Source: Gallionellaceae bacterium UBA5126 (GTDB taxonomy: Bacteria; Pseudomonadota; Gammaproteobacteria; Burkholderiales; Gallionellaceae). From it: a stretch of DNA of 7,206 bases. Both the position numbers and the translations under genes were made by a program. Numbering within the stretch: the stretch's first letter is position 1; the number at the start of each line of letters is the position of its first letter. Below the pieces are notes generated by a model. That model saw only the letters and a program-made list of their open reading frames with translations, was not told the DNA's origin and ran no database searches. The stretch is from assembly GCA_002414205.1 (NCBI GenBank), contig DHYQ01000082.1:1085-8290 (forward strand), read 5' to 3'. Below, one piece after another: positions 1 to 7,128 of the stretch.

Positions 1-35
1 TAGAGGCTTGTACCAAACAGCACGTCAGACGAATG
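1..35. other. Sequence downstream of petC, nothing recognised
   Basis: The 35 bases after the petC stop contain no start codon with a ribosome binding site on the minus strand and no hairpin with a T-run. In many betaproteobacteria sspA follows petC, but this stretch is too short to show what comes next. Confidence 0.5.
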
Positions 36-680
36 TTAGTCGAGGCGCGCCCAGATTTTCTTCTTCAACACATACAGCATGCCGGTCAACAGCACCAAGT
101 AGCCCATGATGTACTTGCCGAACAGCAGGCGTTCCTGTTCATGTGGGTCGGCAGCCCAGGCCAGGAAGGACACCACATCCTTGGCTTGTGCCTTGATGTC
201 GGCACGTTGCTTGTCATCGGCGGCTTCGCTGTAACCCAGTGCATCCGGCATCTTCACGCCGGGAAACACATGGTTGTCCAGGCTGCCGTCGGGTTTCTTG
301 TAGAAAGCCGTCAAATAGGTGTAGGTGTAATTGCCGCGACCTTCACGGGCGTTGAACATCAGGCTGAGATCCGGCGGTACCTTACCGAAGGCCGACATGG
401 CGGCATCGTCGGGCATGGCACTGACCAGCGTGGCGTCCATGTTTTTGTCACCACGCATTTCATCGACTTTTTTCTTGCTCACGCCCATGCCCAGCAGATC
501 ACGGTAGTGGATGTATTTCAGGGCGTGGCAACCGGTACAGTTGCTGGTGACGATGTCCATACCACGTTCCAGGGCGGCGGGGCTGGTATCGACCTGCACT
601 TTTTCCAGATGAGCTTCGGAGGAAGCGAAAGCTGGCAGTGCCGTCAGGCTGAATGCCAAGGTCATCAAAAACTTTTTCAT
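36..680 (-). CDS. petC: Cytochrome c1 subunit of the cytochrome bc1 complex
   Basis: This is the membrane-anchored c-type cytochrome of ubiquinol:cytochrome c oxidoreductase. It takes electrons from the Rieske protein and passes them to a soluble cytochrome c in the periplasm. The 214-residue product begins with a Sec signal peptide (residues 1-20, cleavage likely after AFA). One haem-binding CTGCH motif lies at residues 48-52. PPDLS at 102-106 is typical of the family. KMPD at 143-146 supplies the probable axial methionine, Met144. A single C-terminal helix at about 189-206, followed by a basic KKK segment, anchors the protein with its bulk in the periplasm. It starts three bases after the petB stop, and the end of petB supplies a purine-rich ribosome binding site. 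It is somewhat shorter than many beta/gammaproteobacterial cytochromes c1, from memory of the family. Haem motif, anchor and position as third gene of petABC make the call secure. Confidence 0.96.
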   Translation of the reverse strand: MKKFLMTLAFSLTALPAFASSEAHLEKVQVDTSPAALERGMDIVTSNCTGCHALKYIHYRDLLGMGVSKKKVDEMRGDKNMDATLVSAMPDDAAMSAFGKVPPDLSLMFNAREGRGNYTYTYLTAFYKKPDGSLDNHVFPGVKMPDALGYSEAADDKQRADIKAQAKDVVSFLAWAADPHEQERLLFGKYIMGYLVLLTGMLYVLKKKIWARLD

Positions 681-683
681 GGC

Positions 684-1907
684 TTATTTCCCTTTTCCTT
701 TGGATTCACTGTCAATCATGGCTTGCAGCGCGGGCGGCAAACCACGTTTGATCATCATGCGTTCTTCTGCTCTGGAGAACAGTGGCAGACTCAAGAACAT
801 CAGGAAATACAGGATGGTGGCGATTTTGCCGTACAGAATGGTGCTGTCGGTCGGTGGTACGAAACCAATCCAGCCCAGGAACAGAATGTCCACGGTAAAG
901 CCATAGAACAAGATGCGGTACCAAGGGCGATAACGGGCACCACCGGGAATGCGCGAGCGATCCAGGTAGGGCATGAAGGCGAAGATCAGCACGGACAGGC
1001 CCATGGCGACCACACCGCCCAAGGCATTCGGTACGGAGCGCAGAATGGCGTAGAAGGGCAGGAAGTACCATTCCGGCACAATGTGCGAAGGCGTGGACAT
1101 TGGGTTGGCGGGGATGTTGTTGGCCGCTTCAATCAGCGTGTTAGGCGTGAAGAAAGCGAACCAGGTGTACAGCATCATGAACAAGCCCAAGCCGAACAAA
1201 TCCTTGATGGTGAAGTAAGGATGGAACGGAATGTTGTCCTTGGCCGCCAGATCAATGCCGCTGGGGTTGCTGCTCTTCACGGTATGCAGGGCCACCAGGT
1301 GAATGATGACGGCGCCCACGATGATGAAGGGGAACAAATAGTGCAGGGCAAAGAAGCGCGACAGGGTTTCATCGCCGACCGTGAAGTCGCCGCGCAGCCA
1401 GATCACGATTTCATGACCCAGGATAGGGGAGGCACCAAACAGGTTGGTAATCACGGTTGCGCCCCAGTAGGACATTTGGCCCCAAGGCAACAAATACCCC
1501 ATGAAGGCGGTGCCCATCAACAGCAGCAACAAGCCTTGACCGGTCCACCACAGCAATTCGCGTGGCTTGCGGTAGGAGCCGTAGTACAGGGTACGGGCCA
1601 TGTGAATGAAAATCACGAAGAAGAACGCCGATGCGCCGGTGGCGTGCAGATAGCGCAGCAGCCAGCCGTAGTTCACATCGCGCATGATGTGCTGGATGGA
1701 ATCAAAGGCCAGTGCGGAGTCGGCCTTGTAGTGCATGGCCAGGAAAATGCCGGTGGCGACTTGCATCACCAGCACAAAACCGGCCAGGAAACCGAAGTTC
1801 CACCAGTAGCTCAAGTTACGGGGAGTGGGGTAACCAGTCAGTTCATGTTTGACAAACGCGGTCAAAGGAAAACGCTGATCGACCCAGTCGATGATTTGAT
1901 TGAACAT
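684..1907 (-). CDS. petB: Cytochrome b subunit of the cytochrome bc1 complex
   Basis: This is the di-haem membrane subunit that holds the quinol-oxidising (Qo) and quinone-reducing (Qi) sites. The product has 407 residues. The four haem-ligand histidines are visible with the canonical 14-residue spacing: His88 and His102 in helix B, His189 and His203 in helix D. By family alignment, 88/189 bind haem bL and 102/203 bind haem bH. The Qo-site PEWY motif is at 278-281. Eight hydrophobic helices can be placed at roughly 36-60, 83-110, 122-142, 185-209, 236-254, 296-312, 335-351 and 357-377. It is an undivided bc1-type cytochrome b, not the split b6/subunit IV form. The frame also opens upstream at a TTG (1925) inside petA. 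I chose the ATG at 1907 because an AGGAG lies seven bases before it and MFNQIIDW is a normal family N-terminus. Ten bases separate it from petA and three from petC. Confidence 0.97.
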   Translation of the reverse strand: MFNQIIDWVDQRFPLTAFVKHELTGYPTPRNLSYWWNFGFLAGFVLVMQVATGIFLAMHYKADSALAFDSIQHIMRDVNYGWLLRYLHATGASAFFFVIFIHMARTLYYGSYRKPRELLWWTGQGLLLLLMGTAFMGYLLPWGQMSYWGATVITNLFGASPILGHEIVIWLRGDFTVGDETLSRFFALHYLFPFIIVGAVIIHLVALHTVKSSNPSGIDLAAKDNIPFHPYFTIKDLFGLGLFMMLYTWFAFFTPNTLIEAANNIPANPMSTPSHIVPEWYFLPFYAILRSVPNALGGVVAMGLSVLIFAFMPYLDRSRIPGGARYRPWYRILFYGFTVDILFLGWIGFVPPTDSTILYGKIATILYFLMFLSLPLFSRAEERMMIKRGLPPALQAMIDSESKGKGK

Positions 1908-1914
1908 GTTTTTG

Positions 1915-1919
1915 CTCCT
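1915..1919 (-). promoter_or_regulatory. Ribosome binding site of petB
   Basis: AGGAG on the minus strand lies seven bases upstream of the ATG at 1907 and overlaps the petA stop codon (TAG, 1920-1918). It decides the petB start in favour of 1907 over the in-frame TTG at 1925. It also suggests coupled translation of petA and petB. Confidence 0.8.
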
Positions 1920-2427
1920 AACCAATCAGAATCTTGCTGTCGGAAATGAATTTGTAGGGTGGCACCGGCAGATTGTCTGGCGCAGGGCCACGGGTGACAC
2001 GACCGCTATCATCGTATTGACTGCCGTGACAGTGGCAAGTCCAGCCTTTTTCTTCCTTGTTCGGCACGCAGCCCATGTGGGTGCAGACGCCCACCACCAC
2101 CAGCCATTCTTCATGGCCTTTTTGGACGCGCTTGCCTTCATCTTCTGGCATCAAGCCGCCTTTGGATTGCGCCATGGCGCTGATTTGTTCCGGGGTGCGG
2201 CGCAGGATGAAAACCGGTTTACCCTGCCAGGGAACCGTGCGGATGGCACCGGGCTCGATCCCGGCCAAATCGACCTCGGTGGTGGCTTTTGCCAGCGCAT
2301 CGGAGCTTGGATTCATGCTTGCTACAAAAGGAACACACGCTGCGGCCGCGCCGACACCGCCCACCAAACTGGTCGCCATCAACAAAAAGTCGCGTCGCCC
2401 GCCGTCTGCTACATTATTTTCAGTCAT
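1918..2427 (-). CDS. petA: Rieske iron-sulfur subunit of the cytochrome bc1 complex
   Basis: The Rieske protein carries the 2Fe-2S cluster that takes the first electron from quinol at the Qo site and delivers it to cytochrome c1. The 169-residue product has an N-terminal twin-arginine motif (RRDFL, 11-15) followed by a hydrophobic segment (about 14-37) that serves as uncleaved Tat signal and anchor. Cluster box I is CTHMGC at 115-120 and box II is CHCHGS at 131-136. By family rules the ligands are Cys115, His117, Cys131 and His134, with a disulfide between Cys120 and Cys133. GPAP (147-150) forms the proline loop. Two features are unusual: box II has His132 where most family members have proline, and only ten residues separate the boxes. 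The protein is also shorter than the usual 190-200 residues. The ATG follows a perfect AGGAGG five bases upstream. It is the first gene of petABC, with its own promoter. Confidence 0.96.
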   Translation of the reverse strand: MTENNVADGGRRDFLLMATSLVGGVGAAAACVPFVASMNPSSDALAKATTEVDLAGIEPGAIRTVPWQGKPVFILRRTPEQISAMAQSKGGLMPEDEGKRVQKGHEEWLVVVGVCTHMGCVPNKEEKGWTCHCHGSQYDDSGRVTRGPAPDNLPVPPYKFISDSKILIG

Positions 2428-2432
2428 TTAAG

Positions 2433-2438
2433 CCTCCT
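2433..2438 (-). promoter_or_regulatory. Ribosome binding site of petA
   Basis: A perfect AGGAGG lies five bases upstream of the petA ATG at 2427. It is the strongest Shine-Dalgarno match in the window, in keeping with a highly translated respiratory operon. Confidence 0.8.
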
Positions 2439-2467
2439 GATGAAAAAACACAATATCACTATTTGCT

Positions 2468-2496
2468 AATATAGATGAAGCACCCTACCTTGTCCA
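2468..2496 (-). promoter_or_regulatory. Predicted sigma-70-type promoter for petABC
   Basis: On the minus strand a -35 hexamer TGGACA (2496-2491; consensus TTGACA, one mismatch) and a -10 hexamer TATATT (2473-2468; consensus TATAAT, one mismatch) are separated by exactly 17 bases. Transcription would begin near 2461, giving a 5' leader of about 34 bases that contains the petA ribosome binding site. This is a sequence match only. The match to both hexamers, the ideal spacing and the intergenic position make it credible. Confidence 0.6.
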
Positions 2497-2499
2497 GTT

Positions 2500-2511
2500 A
2501 CCCTAAGGGGT
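2500..2511. repeat. Short inverted repeat just upstream of the petABC -35 box
   Basis: The plus strand reads ACCCTAAGGGGT, with arms ACCC (2500-2503) and GGGT (2508-2511). An overlapping, tighter palindrome CCCT-A-AGGG spans 2501-2509. It ends four bases from the -35 hexamer, a place where an activator or other regulator could bind. It has no run of T, so it does not look like an intrinsic terminator for cysG. A motif this short could be chance, and I do not recognise it as a known operator. Confidence 0.25.
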
Positions 2512-2564
2512 TAGTGCCTTTCAGGGAAGAGGGGGCGGGTGATGATGACTATGAATTGTGACGT

Positions 2565-3935
2565 TTAGGCGGTGGGATGAAACCACGCCAGCTTGTCGCG
2601 CAAGGTTACCACACCGCCCACGATAATCAGGGTGGGGGCCTGCGGTTTTTCCCGTTCGGCAATGCCCGGCAGGGTCGTTAAGGTGCCGGTAATGACGCGC
2701 TGATTCTGGGTGGTGCCTTGTTGCACGATGGCGATGGGGGTGTCGGCGGGCAGGCCGTGTGCAATCAGTTCGCTGCACAGGGTCTCCAGGCCGTGCAGCC
2801 CCATGTAGACCACGACGGTCTGACGTGGACGCGCCAAGGCATCCCAATCCAGGTTCATGCTGCCATCTTTGAGGTGGCCGGTGACAAACATGCAGGACTG
2901 AGCATGATCACGATGCGTCAGCGGAATCCCCGCATAGCTCGCTACCCCCGACGCTGCCGTAATGCCGGGCACCACTTGGAACGGTATGCCATGCTCGGAC
3001 AGTTTTTCAATCTCTTCGCCACCGCGACCAAAAATAAAGGGATCGCCCCCTTTCAGGCGTAATACGCGATTACCTTCCTGCGCCAAGCGCACCAGCAGGT
3101 CATTGATGTCCTCCTGACGCATGGTGTGATCGGCACGTTTTTTGCCGACAAAAATGCGCGTAGCATCGCGGCGGGTCATGTCCACAATCGGTTTGGAGAC
3201 CAGATTGTCATACACCACCACATCGGCCTTTTGCATCAAGCGCAAGGCACGGAAGGTCAGCAGGTCGGGGTCGCCGGGGCCAGCACCGACCAGATACACT
3301 TCCCCGCGTGGCGTTTGCTCATAGTTTGACAACGCTTGTTTGAACATGACTTCCGCTTGTGCTTCGTCCCCGGCCAACACTTTTTCCGCCACCGGGCCTT
3401 CCAGAATGTCTTCCCAGAAAATGCGCCGTTGCGACGGGGCGATAATGTGTTCCTTAACCAATCCACGCATGCGGGACGAGAAAGTAGTCAAGCGGCTGTA
3501 GCCTTGTGGAATCAGGGTTTCCAGTTTGCCGCGTAACATGCGGGTCAACACCGGCGACGCCCCGCCACTGGAAAACGCCACCATCATGGGCGAGCGATCC
3601 AGAATCGATGGCATGATGAAGCTGCACAGGTCCGGGCAGTCCACCACGTTGACCGGCAGGTTGCGGGCATGGCAAAGCTCGGAGATTTGTTGATTCAGGG
3701 CGGCGTTGTCGGTGGCTGCAATGACCAGATTCATGCCGTCGATATGCGTGGGCGCGAAGCGCTCCAGCAGACATTGGCATTTTTCGCGCAATTCTGGCGC
3801 AATGTCCGGGGCGACCACGGTGACCTTGGCACCCGCTTCCAGCAGCGTGCCCGCCTTGCGAATGGCGACTTCGCCACCGCCCACCACTAGGCAATCCTTG
3901 CCTTTGATGTTCAGAAACAGAGGGAGAAAGTCCAT
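2565..3935 (-). CDS. cysG: Siroheme synthase (uroporphyrinogen III methyltransferase / precorrin-2 dehydrogenase / ferrochelatase)
   Basis: This trifunctional cytoplasmic enzyme converts uroporphyrinogen III to siroheme by two SAM-dependent methylations, an NAD-dependent oxidation and iron insertion. The product has 456 residues, one fewer than E. coli CysG, and is collinear with it. The N-terminal half is the dehydrogenase/ferrochelatase module: a Rossmann GGGEVA (19-24), Asp99 in NVVD (equivalent to catalytic Asp104) and SSGGASP at 122-128 (Ser123 matches the phosphorylated Ser128). The C-terminal half is the methyltransferase: [11 protein letters not shown] (217-227), Asp243 and Lys265 (equivalents of Asp248 and Lys270), [14 protein letters not shown] (295-308), GIPLTHRD (336-343) and Met378 (equivalent of Met382). 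All catalytic positions I can align are intact. The frame is open for 42 further codons upstream, but that stretch lies inside the preceding gene. MDFLPLF matches the E. coli start MDHLPIF, so 3935 is correct. Here the enzyme probably supplies siroheme for DsrAB. Confidence 0.97.
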   Translation of the reverse strand: MDFLPLFLNIKGKDCLVVGGGEVAIRKAGTLLEAGAKVTVVAPDIAPELREKCQCLLERFAPTHIDGMNLVIAATDNAALNQQISELCHARNLPVNVVDCPDLCSFIMPSILDRSPMMVAFSSGGASPVLTRMLRGKLETLIPQGYSRLTTFSSRMRGLVKEHIIAPSQRRIFWEDILEGPVAEKVLAGDEAQAEVMFKQALSNYEQTPRGEVYLVGAGPGDPDLLTFRALRLMQKADVVVYDNLVSKPIVDMTRRDATRIFVGKKRADHTMRQEDINDLLVRLAQEGNRVLRLKGGDPFIFGRGGEEIEKLSEHGIPFQVVPGITAASGVASYAGIPLTHRDHAQSCMFVTGHLKDGSMNLDWDALARPRQTVVVYMGLHGLETLCSELIAHGLPADTPIAIVQQGTTQNQRVITGTLTTLPGIAEREKPQAPTLIIVGGVVTLRDKLAWFHPTA

Positions 3936-4531
3936 TATCCTTGCACCGCTTTGACAATCAGAGGGATCAGAGGCTCTGGCAGCTTGATTTTGCCCGCCAG
4001 CGCAAACTCGTGCGCTTGCGGAGACATTTTTTGCCAGGTTTTGCGGATGATGTGCAGCCACTTTTCTTCATCGTATTCGGGATGTTGCCCGGCGAAGGCC
4101 AACATGTAATGTTCGATGAATACCAAGTCCACCACATCTTCCATCAACTGGGTTTCCGCGTTGGATTTAAGGTCCTTTTTGCCAACGATGGTTTTAACCC
4201 GCGCAATCATGTCGTCGTCATAACCGACCGACTTCATCAGCGCACCGGCCGTGTCGGCGTGGAATTTGTACAAGTTGGTGCGCCACAGCATGTAGCCTTT
4301 TTTGTCCATGGGGTAGTCGCTGCGCGGACTTTTCCAGCGTTGAATATGCTGGGCGCGCACGGCGAGTTTGACCGCTTCGGAGGCGTCGGGGGCAAAACGC
4401 GCTTGCATTTCGGTCATGCGTTGGGCGTAAAGCAATTCTTTCGGATGTTCCTGCCCCTCTACAATTTCCTTATTGGGATCTTGGGCGTTGGCTTGATCAA
4501 AGGCCGCGATGGCTGCTGCGTAAAGACTCAT
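3935..4531 (-). CDS. DUF4202-family protein of unknown function
   Basis: The 198-residue product resembles the DUF4202 family as I remember it, with the characteristic segment EHPKELLYAQRMTE (28-41). I know of no established function. It has no signal peptide or membrane segment and is probably a soluble, mainly helical cytoplasmic protein. Histidine and acidic residues that could bind a metal are His30, His62 (QHIQRW, 61-66), His91 and Asp93 (FHAD), and Asp132/Asp135 with His141 (EDVVDLVFIEHY, 131-142). Their order recalls an HD-type all-helical hydrolase, but the adjacent His-Asp pair is missing, so this is only a suggestion. It lies 15 bases after dsrN and overlaps cysG by one base. Being placed between two enzymes of siro(heme)amide synthesis, it probably takes part in that pathway or in sulfite handling. 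That role is inferred from position alone. Confidence 0.88.
   Translation of the reverse strand: MSLYAAAIAAFDQANAQDPNKEIVEGQEHPKELLYAQRMTEMQARFAPDASEAVKLAVRAQHIQRWKSPRSDYPMDKKGYMLWRTNLYKFHADTAGALMKSVGYDDDMIARVKTIVGKKDLKSNAETQLMEDVVDLVFIEHYMLAFAGQHPEYDEEKWLHIIRKTWQKMSPQAHEFALAGKIKLPEPLIPLIVKAVQG
3938..3942 (-). promoter_or_regulatory. Unusually close ribosome binding site of cysG, with TAATG overlap
   Basis: AAGGA lies only two bases before the cysG ATG, closer than the normal 5-9, and no better Shine-Dalgarno sequence is seen nearby. The ATG shares its A with the TAA stop of the upstream gene (TAATG). This suggests cysG translation depends on ribosomes finishing the DUF4202 gene. Confidence 0.55.
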
Positions 4532-4546
4532 GATGGCAAGTTTTCC

Positions 4547-5923
4547 TTAAATATGTCGTGCACGATGTTGGCGGATAAAGGCCACAAAACGTTTGGTCCA
4601 CGTGCATGAACCGATGCTGCGCAGGTGGGTGTAGGAGGCCAGCAGGTTGTGGATCATCACGCCATCCTGCCGACCGTTCACCCCGTGGCCGCGCGCGACA
4701 TGGTAAGCGAACTGCGTGTCTTCGGGAAGATTTTCCAGGCTGGAGTAATGAAACTCATGGGCGCGGATTTGTTGCGCTGGTTGGCTGGGGCGTGGCCAGG
4801 GATGGCTTTCCTGCTCGACCAAGTGGACATAGCCGCGCCCGATGGGCTTCGCGTGCATCTGGACATCGCCGGGAATGGCCCCGACCATGGGATAGGTTTG
4901 ACCCTCGTAGGCGATGCTGCGGGACAGATACATCAAGCCGCCACATTCGGCGTAAGTCGGCAATCCCTGAGTAATGGCGCGCTGAATATCCTGTCGCAGG
5001 CTGACGTTGGCCGATAGTTCTGCGGCGCACATTTCCGGGAAACCACCGCCAATGTACAAGCCGTCGATATTTTCCGGCAAATGCGCATCATGCAGGGCAT
5101 CAAAGGGGAGGATGTCTGCACCTTCCTGTTTCAGCGCATCCAGATCGTCGGCGTAGTAAAAACCAAAGGCTCTGTCCTTGGCGACGGCGATGCGCAGTTT
5201 TTGTTGACTGGGGAAGTGCCAACTTTGCGCGACTTTGGGCGCGGGGGCCGTGCATTGCGACAGTGCCAAAAGTTGATCCAGATTCACCTGTTCGGCGACG
5301 CGTGTGCCAATTTGCTGGATTTTATGCTGTGCAGATTCGGCTTCATTACCGGGAATCAGGCCCAAATGGCGCTCCACAATCCCCAAGTCATCGTCCTGAT
5401 GCAGCGCGCCGATCACCGGCACGTCGGTGTAATGCTCAATCACTTGGCGCAGCTTGCTTTCGTGCCGGGAACCACCGAGTTTGTTCAAAATCACTCCGGC
5501 AATGCGGATGTCGCGGTCAAAGGCTTGATAACCCAGAATCAGCGGGGCAATGCCACGGGTCATGCCGCGTGCATCAATCACCAGAAAAACCGGCAGATTC
5601 AGTAGTTTGGCCACGGCGGCATTGCTGTTGCTACCATCCAGCGCCAAGCCGTCATACAGGCCCTTGTTGCCTTCCACCAAATTAATTTCAGACAGGTGCT
5701 GGTTGAAGGTGGCTTGTACTTCTGCTTCCCGCATCAAATACAAATCGAGATTGCGACAGGGGGTGGCGGCGGCCTGCGACAGCCAGATGGGGTCGATATA
5801 GTCCGGCCCTTTCTTGAACGGTTGTACCTTGTGACCGCGCTGGGTCAGGGCGGCACATAAACCGATGCTGATGAGCGTCTTGCCCGACGACTTGTGTGCC
5901 GCTGAAATCAGCAACCGGTGCAT
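4547..5923 (-). CDS. dsrN: DsrN, CobB/CbiA-type siroheme amidase (glutamine-dependent amidotransferase)
   Basis: This cytoplasmic ATP- and glutamine-dependent amidotransferase is related to cobyrinic acid a,c-diamide synthase. In dsr operons the family member is DsrN, thought to amidate siroheme to the siro(heme)amide cofactor of DsrAB. The product has 458 residues. The N-terminal synthetase domain has a P-loop variant AHKSSGKT (9-16), KKGPDYIDP (37-45) and GNKGLYDG (85-92). The C-terminal GATase domain begins near 243. It has GLYIGGGFPE (288-297), the nucleophile Cys327 in AECGG, and His433 in SYTHLR. Both catalytic halves look intact. The ATG at 5923 has GGGAGG six bases upstream. The gene follows dsrP by 22 bases and precedes the DUF4202 gene by 15. 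Sequence alone fits CbiA/CobB of cobalamin synthesis equally well. The dsrP and cysG neighbours and the lack of any other cob/cbi gene in the window favour DsrN. Confidence 0.9.
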   Translation of the reverse strand: MHRLLISAAHKSSGKTLISIGLCAALTQRGHKVQPFKKGPDYIDPIWLSQAAATPCRNLDLYLMREAEVQATFNQHLSEINLVEGNKGLYDGLALDGSNSNAAVAKLLNLPVFLVIDARGMTRGIAPLILGYQAFDRDIRIAGVILNKLGGSRHESKLRQVIEHYTDVPVIGALHQDDDLGIVERHLGLIPGNEAESAQHKIQQIGTRVAEQVNLDQLLALSQCTAPAPKVAQSWHFPSQQKLRIAVAKDRAFGFYYADDLDALKQEGADILPFDALHDAHLPENIDGLYIGGGFPEMCAAELSANVSLRQDIQRAITQGLPTYAECGGLMYLSRSIAYEGQTYPMVGAIPGDVQMHAKPIGRGYVHLVEQESHPWPRPSQPAQQIRAHEFHYSSLENLPEDTQFAYHVARGHGVNGRQDGVMIHNLLASYTHLRSIGSCTWTKRFVAFIRQHRARHI

Positions 5924-5929
5924 GCTGTG

Positions 5930-5935
5930 CCTCCC
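5930..5935 (-). promoter_or_regulatory. Ribosome binding site of dsrN
   Basis: GGGAGG on the minus strand lies six bases upstream of the ATG at 5923, within the 22-base gap after dsrP. It supports the chosen start. Confidence 0.7.
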
Positions 5936-5945
5936 GTGGCGGGGA

Positions 5946-7127
5946 TCAATCCGCGATGTAAGGTTGATCCTGCGGTGTGAAATTCAGGACGCGCACGCTG
6001 ATGGTGGTAATCAGGAAGGCAATGCCCAGTCCACCGAAACCCAGCAGGATTTCTGGCATGGAAGGCGAGTATTGACCAATTTTCCCATCATCGAAGGGAC
6101 TGCTGACCTCATAGCCGGGGAAAATCGACAGGGGATAAGCCTGCCCACCAATGATGAAGACATACAGGAAAGCGAAGGCCCCCAGAATGGCCAGCAACGA
6201 GGCCAGGATGACGCATCTGGATTTGCCCAGTCCTGGTGTGAAGATCAACAACAGGGGAACCAGGTTTCCCAGCACAACGTAGCCGCCCCAGAACAGCGTG
6301 GGGTAGATGCCGCCGCTGACCAGTATGAAATGCTCAAAACCGGATTGCTGCGAGAAGTACAGATTGGTGAAGTGATAGGTGAACACCAAGTACAGCGCGC
6401 CCAGCAAGAACACACCGAGCAGGTTGCGCTTGCGGCGCATGATGTTTTCATCCAGTTGCATGTCGTTCCATTGGTAGATCACCGCCTGCACCACATGGAA
6501 TACCGCCAGCCCCCAGGCAAAGGACAGCACGATGAACATGGCGGGCAGAATAGCGCTGCCATAGGCCTGACGGGCGGTCAGAAAGGCAAAGATCAAACCG
6601 GTGCCCGTGGTCAGAATGAAGCGCCAGGCAAACACCAGCAAACCGGCAGGTTTGGAATAGATGTTCATGCGGCGTTCCATCAGCGTCCACAGATACAGCG
6701 CCACGGTGCCAAACAGGCCGGAATACAGCACGATGTTCCAGGCAAACACCGAGGTGACGTTGTAGTTGGTGGCGGCCACGATGATGCGATCCGGGCGTCC
6801 CAAGTCCAGCATCAGCAGGGTCAAGCCGCCTGCCAACAAGGCGATGGACAGCAGACCCGCCAGCGGGGCACGTACCTTGTAGATTTTCTTGCCAAACACC
6901 GAGCCGATGGAGGCCACGTTCAGCACGCCGGAGGCCGCCACAATCATGAAAATGGCAAATACGTGCGGAATACCCCAGACGATTTGATTGTTCATGCCGG
7001 TGACGATGTGACCGTGTTCTTCCATGTAGTGCATGGCGAACAGGCCGGTCATCACCACCGCGCAGCCCAACGCGAGCAAAAGATAAAAAAGTTTGTTTTT
7101 GAATTCCATTGCAGCCGAGTTAATCAT
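5946..7127 (-). CDS. dsrP: DsrP, NrfD/PsrC-type quinone-interacting membrane subunit of DsrMKJOP
   Basis: DsrP is an integral membrane subunit of the DsrMKJOP complex. It is thought to exchange electrons between the quinone pool and the periplasmic DsrO/DsrJ subunits. The 393-residue product has about ten hydrophobic helices, roughly at 12-31, 52-76, 89-107, 127-149, 164-186, 193-218, 234-256, 270-295, 305-326 and 359-379. Family hallmarks are HYMEEHGH (33-40), NNQIVWGIPHVFA (46-58) and the NrfD-type DLGRPDR (108-114). The C-terminal loop GGQAYPLSIFPGYEV (327-341) resembles DsrP as I recall it from Allochromatium, more than other NrfD proteins. The frame opens at an ATG at 7151, but that lies inside the upstream gene. 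The ATG at 7127 has AGGGG seven bases before it and follows the upstream stop by one base. A further ATG at 7109 has no ribosome binding site. Confidence 0.93.
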   Translation of the reverse strand: MINSAAMEFKNKLFYLLLALGCAVVMTGLFAMHYMEEHGHIVTGMNNQIVWGIPHVFAIFMIVAASGVLNVASIGSVFGKKIYKVRAPLAGLLSIALLAGGLTLLMLDLGRPDRIIVAATNYNVTSVFAWNIVLYSGLFGTVALYLWTLMERRMNIYSKPAGLLVFAWRFILTTGTGLIFAFLTARQAYGSAILPAMFIVLSFAWGLAVFHVVQAVIYQWNDMQLDENIMRRKRNLLGVFLLGALYLVFTYHFTNLYFSQQSGFEHFILVSGGIYPTLFWGGYVVLGNLVPLLLIFTPGLGKSRCVILASLLAILGAFAFLYVFIIGGQAYPLSIFPGYEVSSPFDDGKIGQYSPSMPEILLGFGGLGIAFLITTISVRVLNFTPQDQPYIAD

Positions 7128-7128
7128 G

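Larger units (their letters stand above)
2428..2564. other. Intergenic region between cysG and petA
   Basis: This 137-base gap is the only sizeable non-coding stretch in the window. It holds the petA ribosome binding site, the predicted petABC promoter and the small palindrome described separately. I see no GC-rich hairpin followed by a U-tract after the cysG stop, so read-through from the dsr genes into petABC cannot be excluded. No small ORF with a ribosome binding site, tRNA or riboswitch-like structure was recognised. Confidence 0.7.

Noticed and set aside
33..1949. A 638-codon open frame on the plus strand, antisense to petC and petB
   Set aside because: It mirrors the codons of two certain genes. 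Its translation is rich in His, Gln and Gly without recognisable domains, and it runs through the petC/petB junction. It is a by-product of codon bias in the real genes.
2500..2545. Possible intrinsic terminator for cysG
   Set aside because: The only inverted repeat has four-base arms and is not followed by a T-run on the minus strand. The CCCGCCCCCTC tract nearby has no good pairing partner.
3936..4061. A 42-residue N-terminal extension of CysG
   Set aside because: It lies wholly within the DUF4202 gene, and the product from 3935 aligns from its first residues with E. coli CysG.
4547..5923. Annotation as a cobalamin-pathway cobyrinic acid a,c-diamide synthase
   Set aside because: The fold is the same, but the neighbours are dsrP and cysG and no other cob/cbi gene is present, so DsrN is the better reading. 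A cobalamin role is not excluded by sequence alone.
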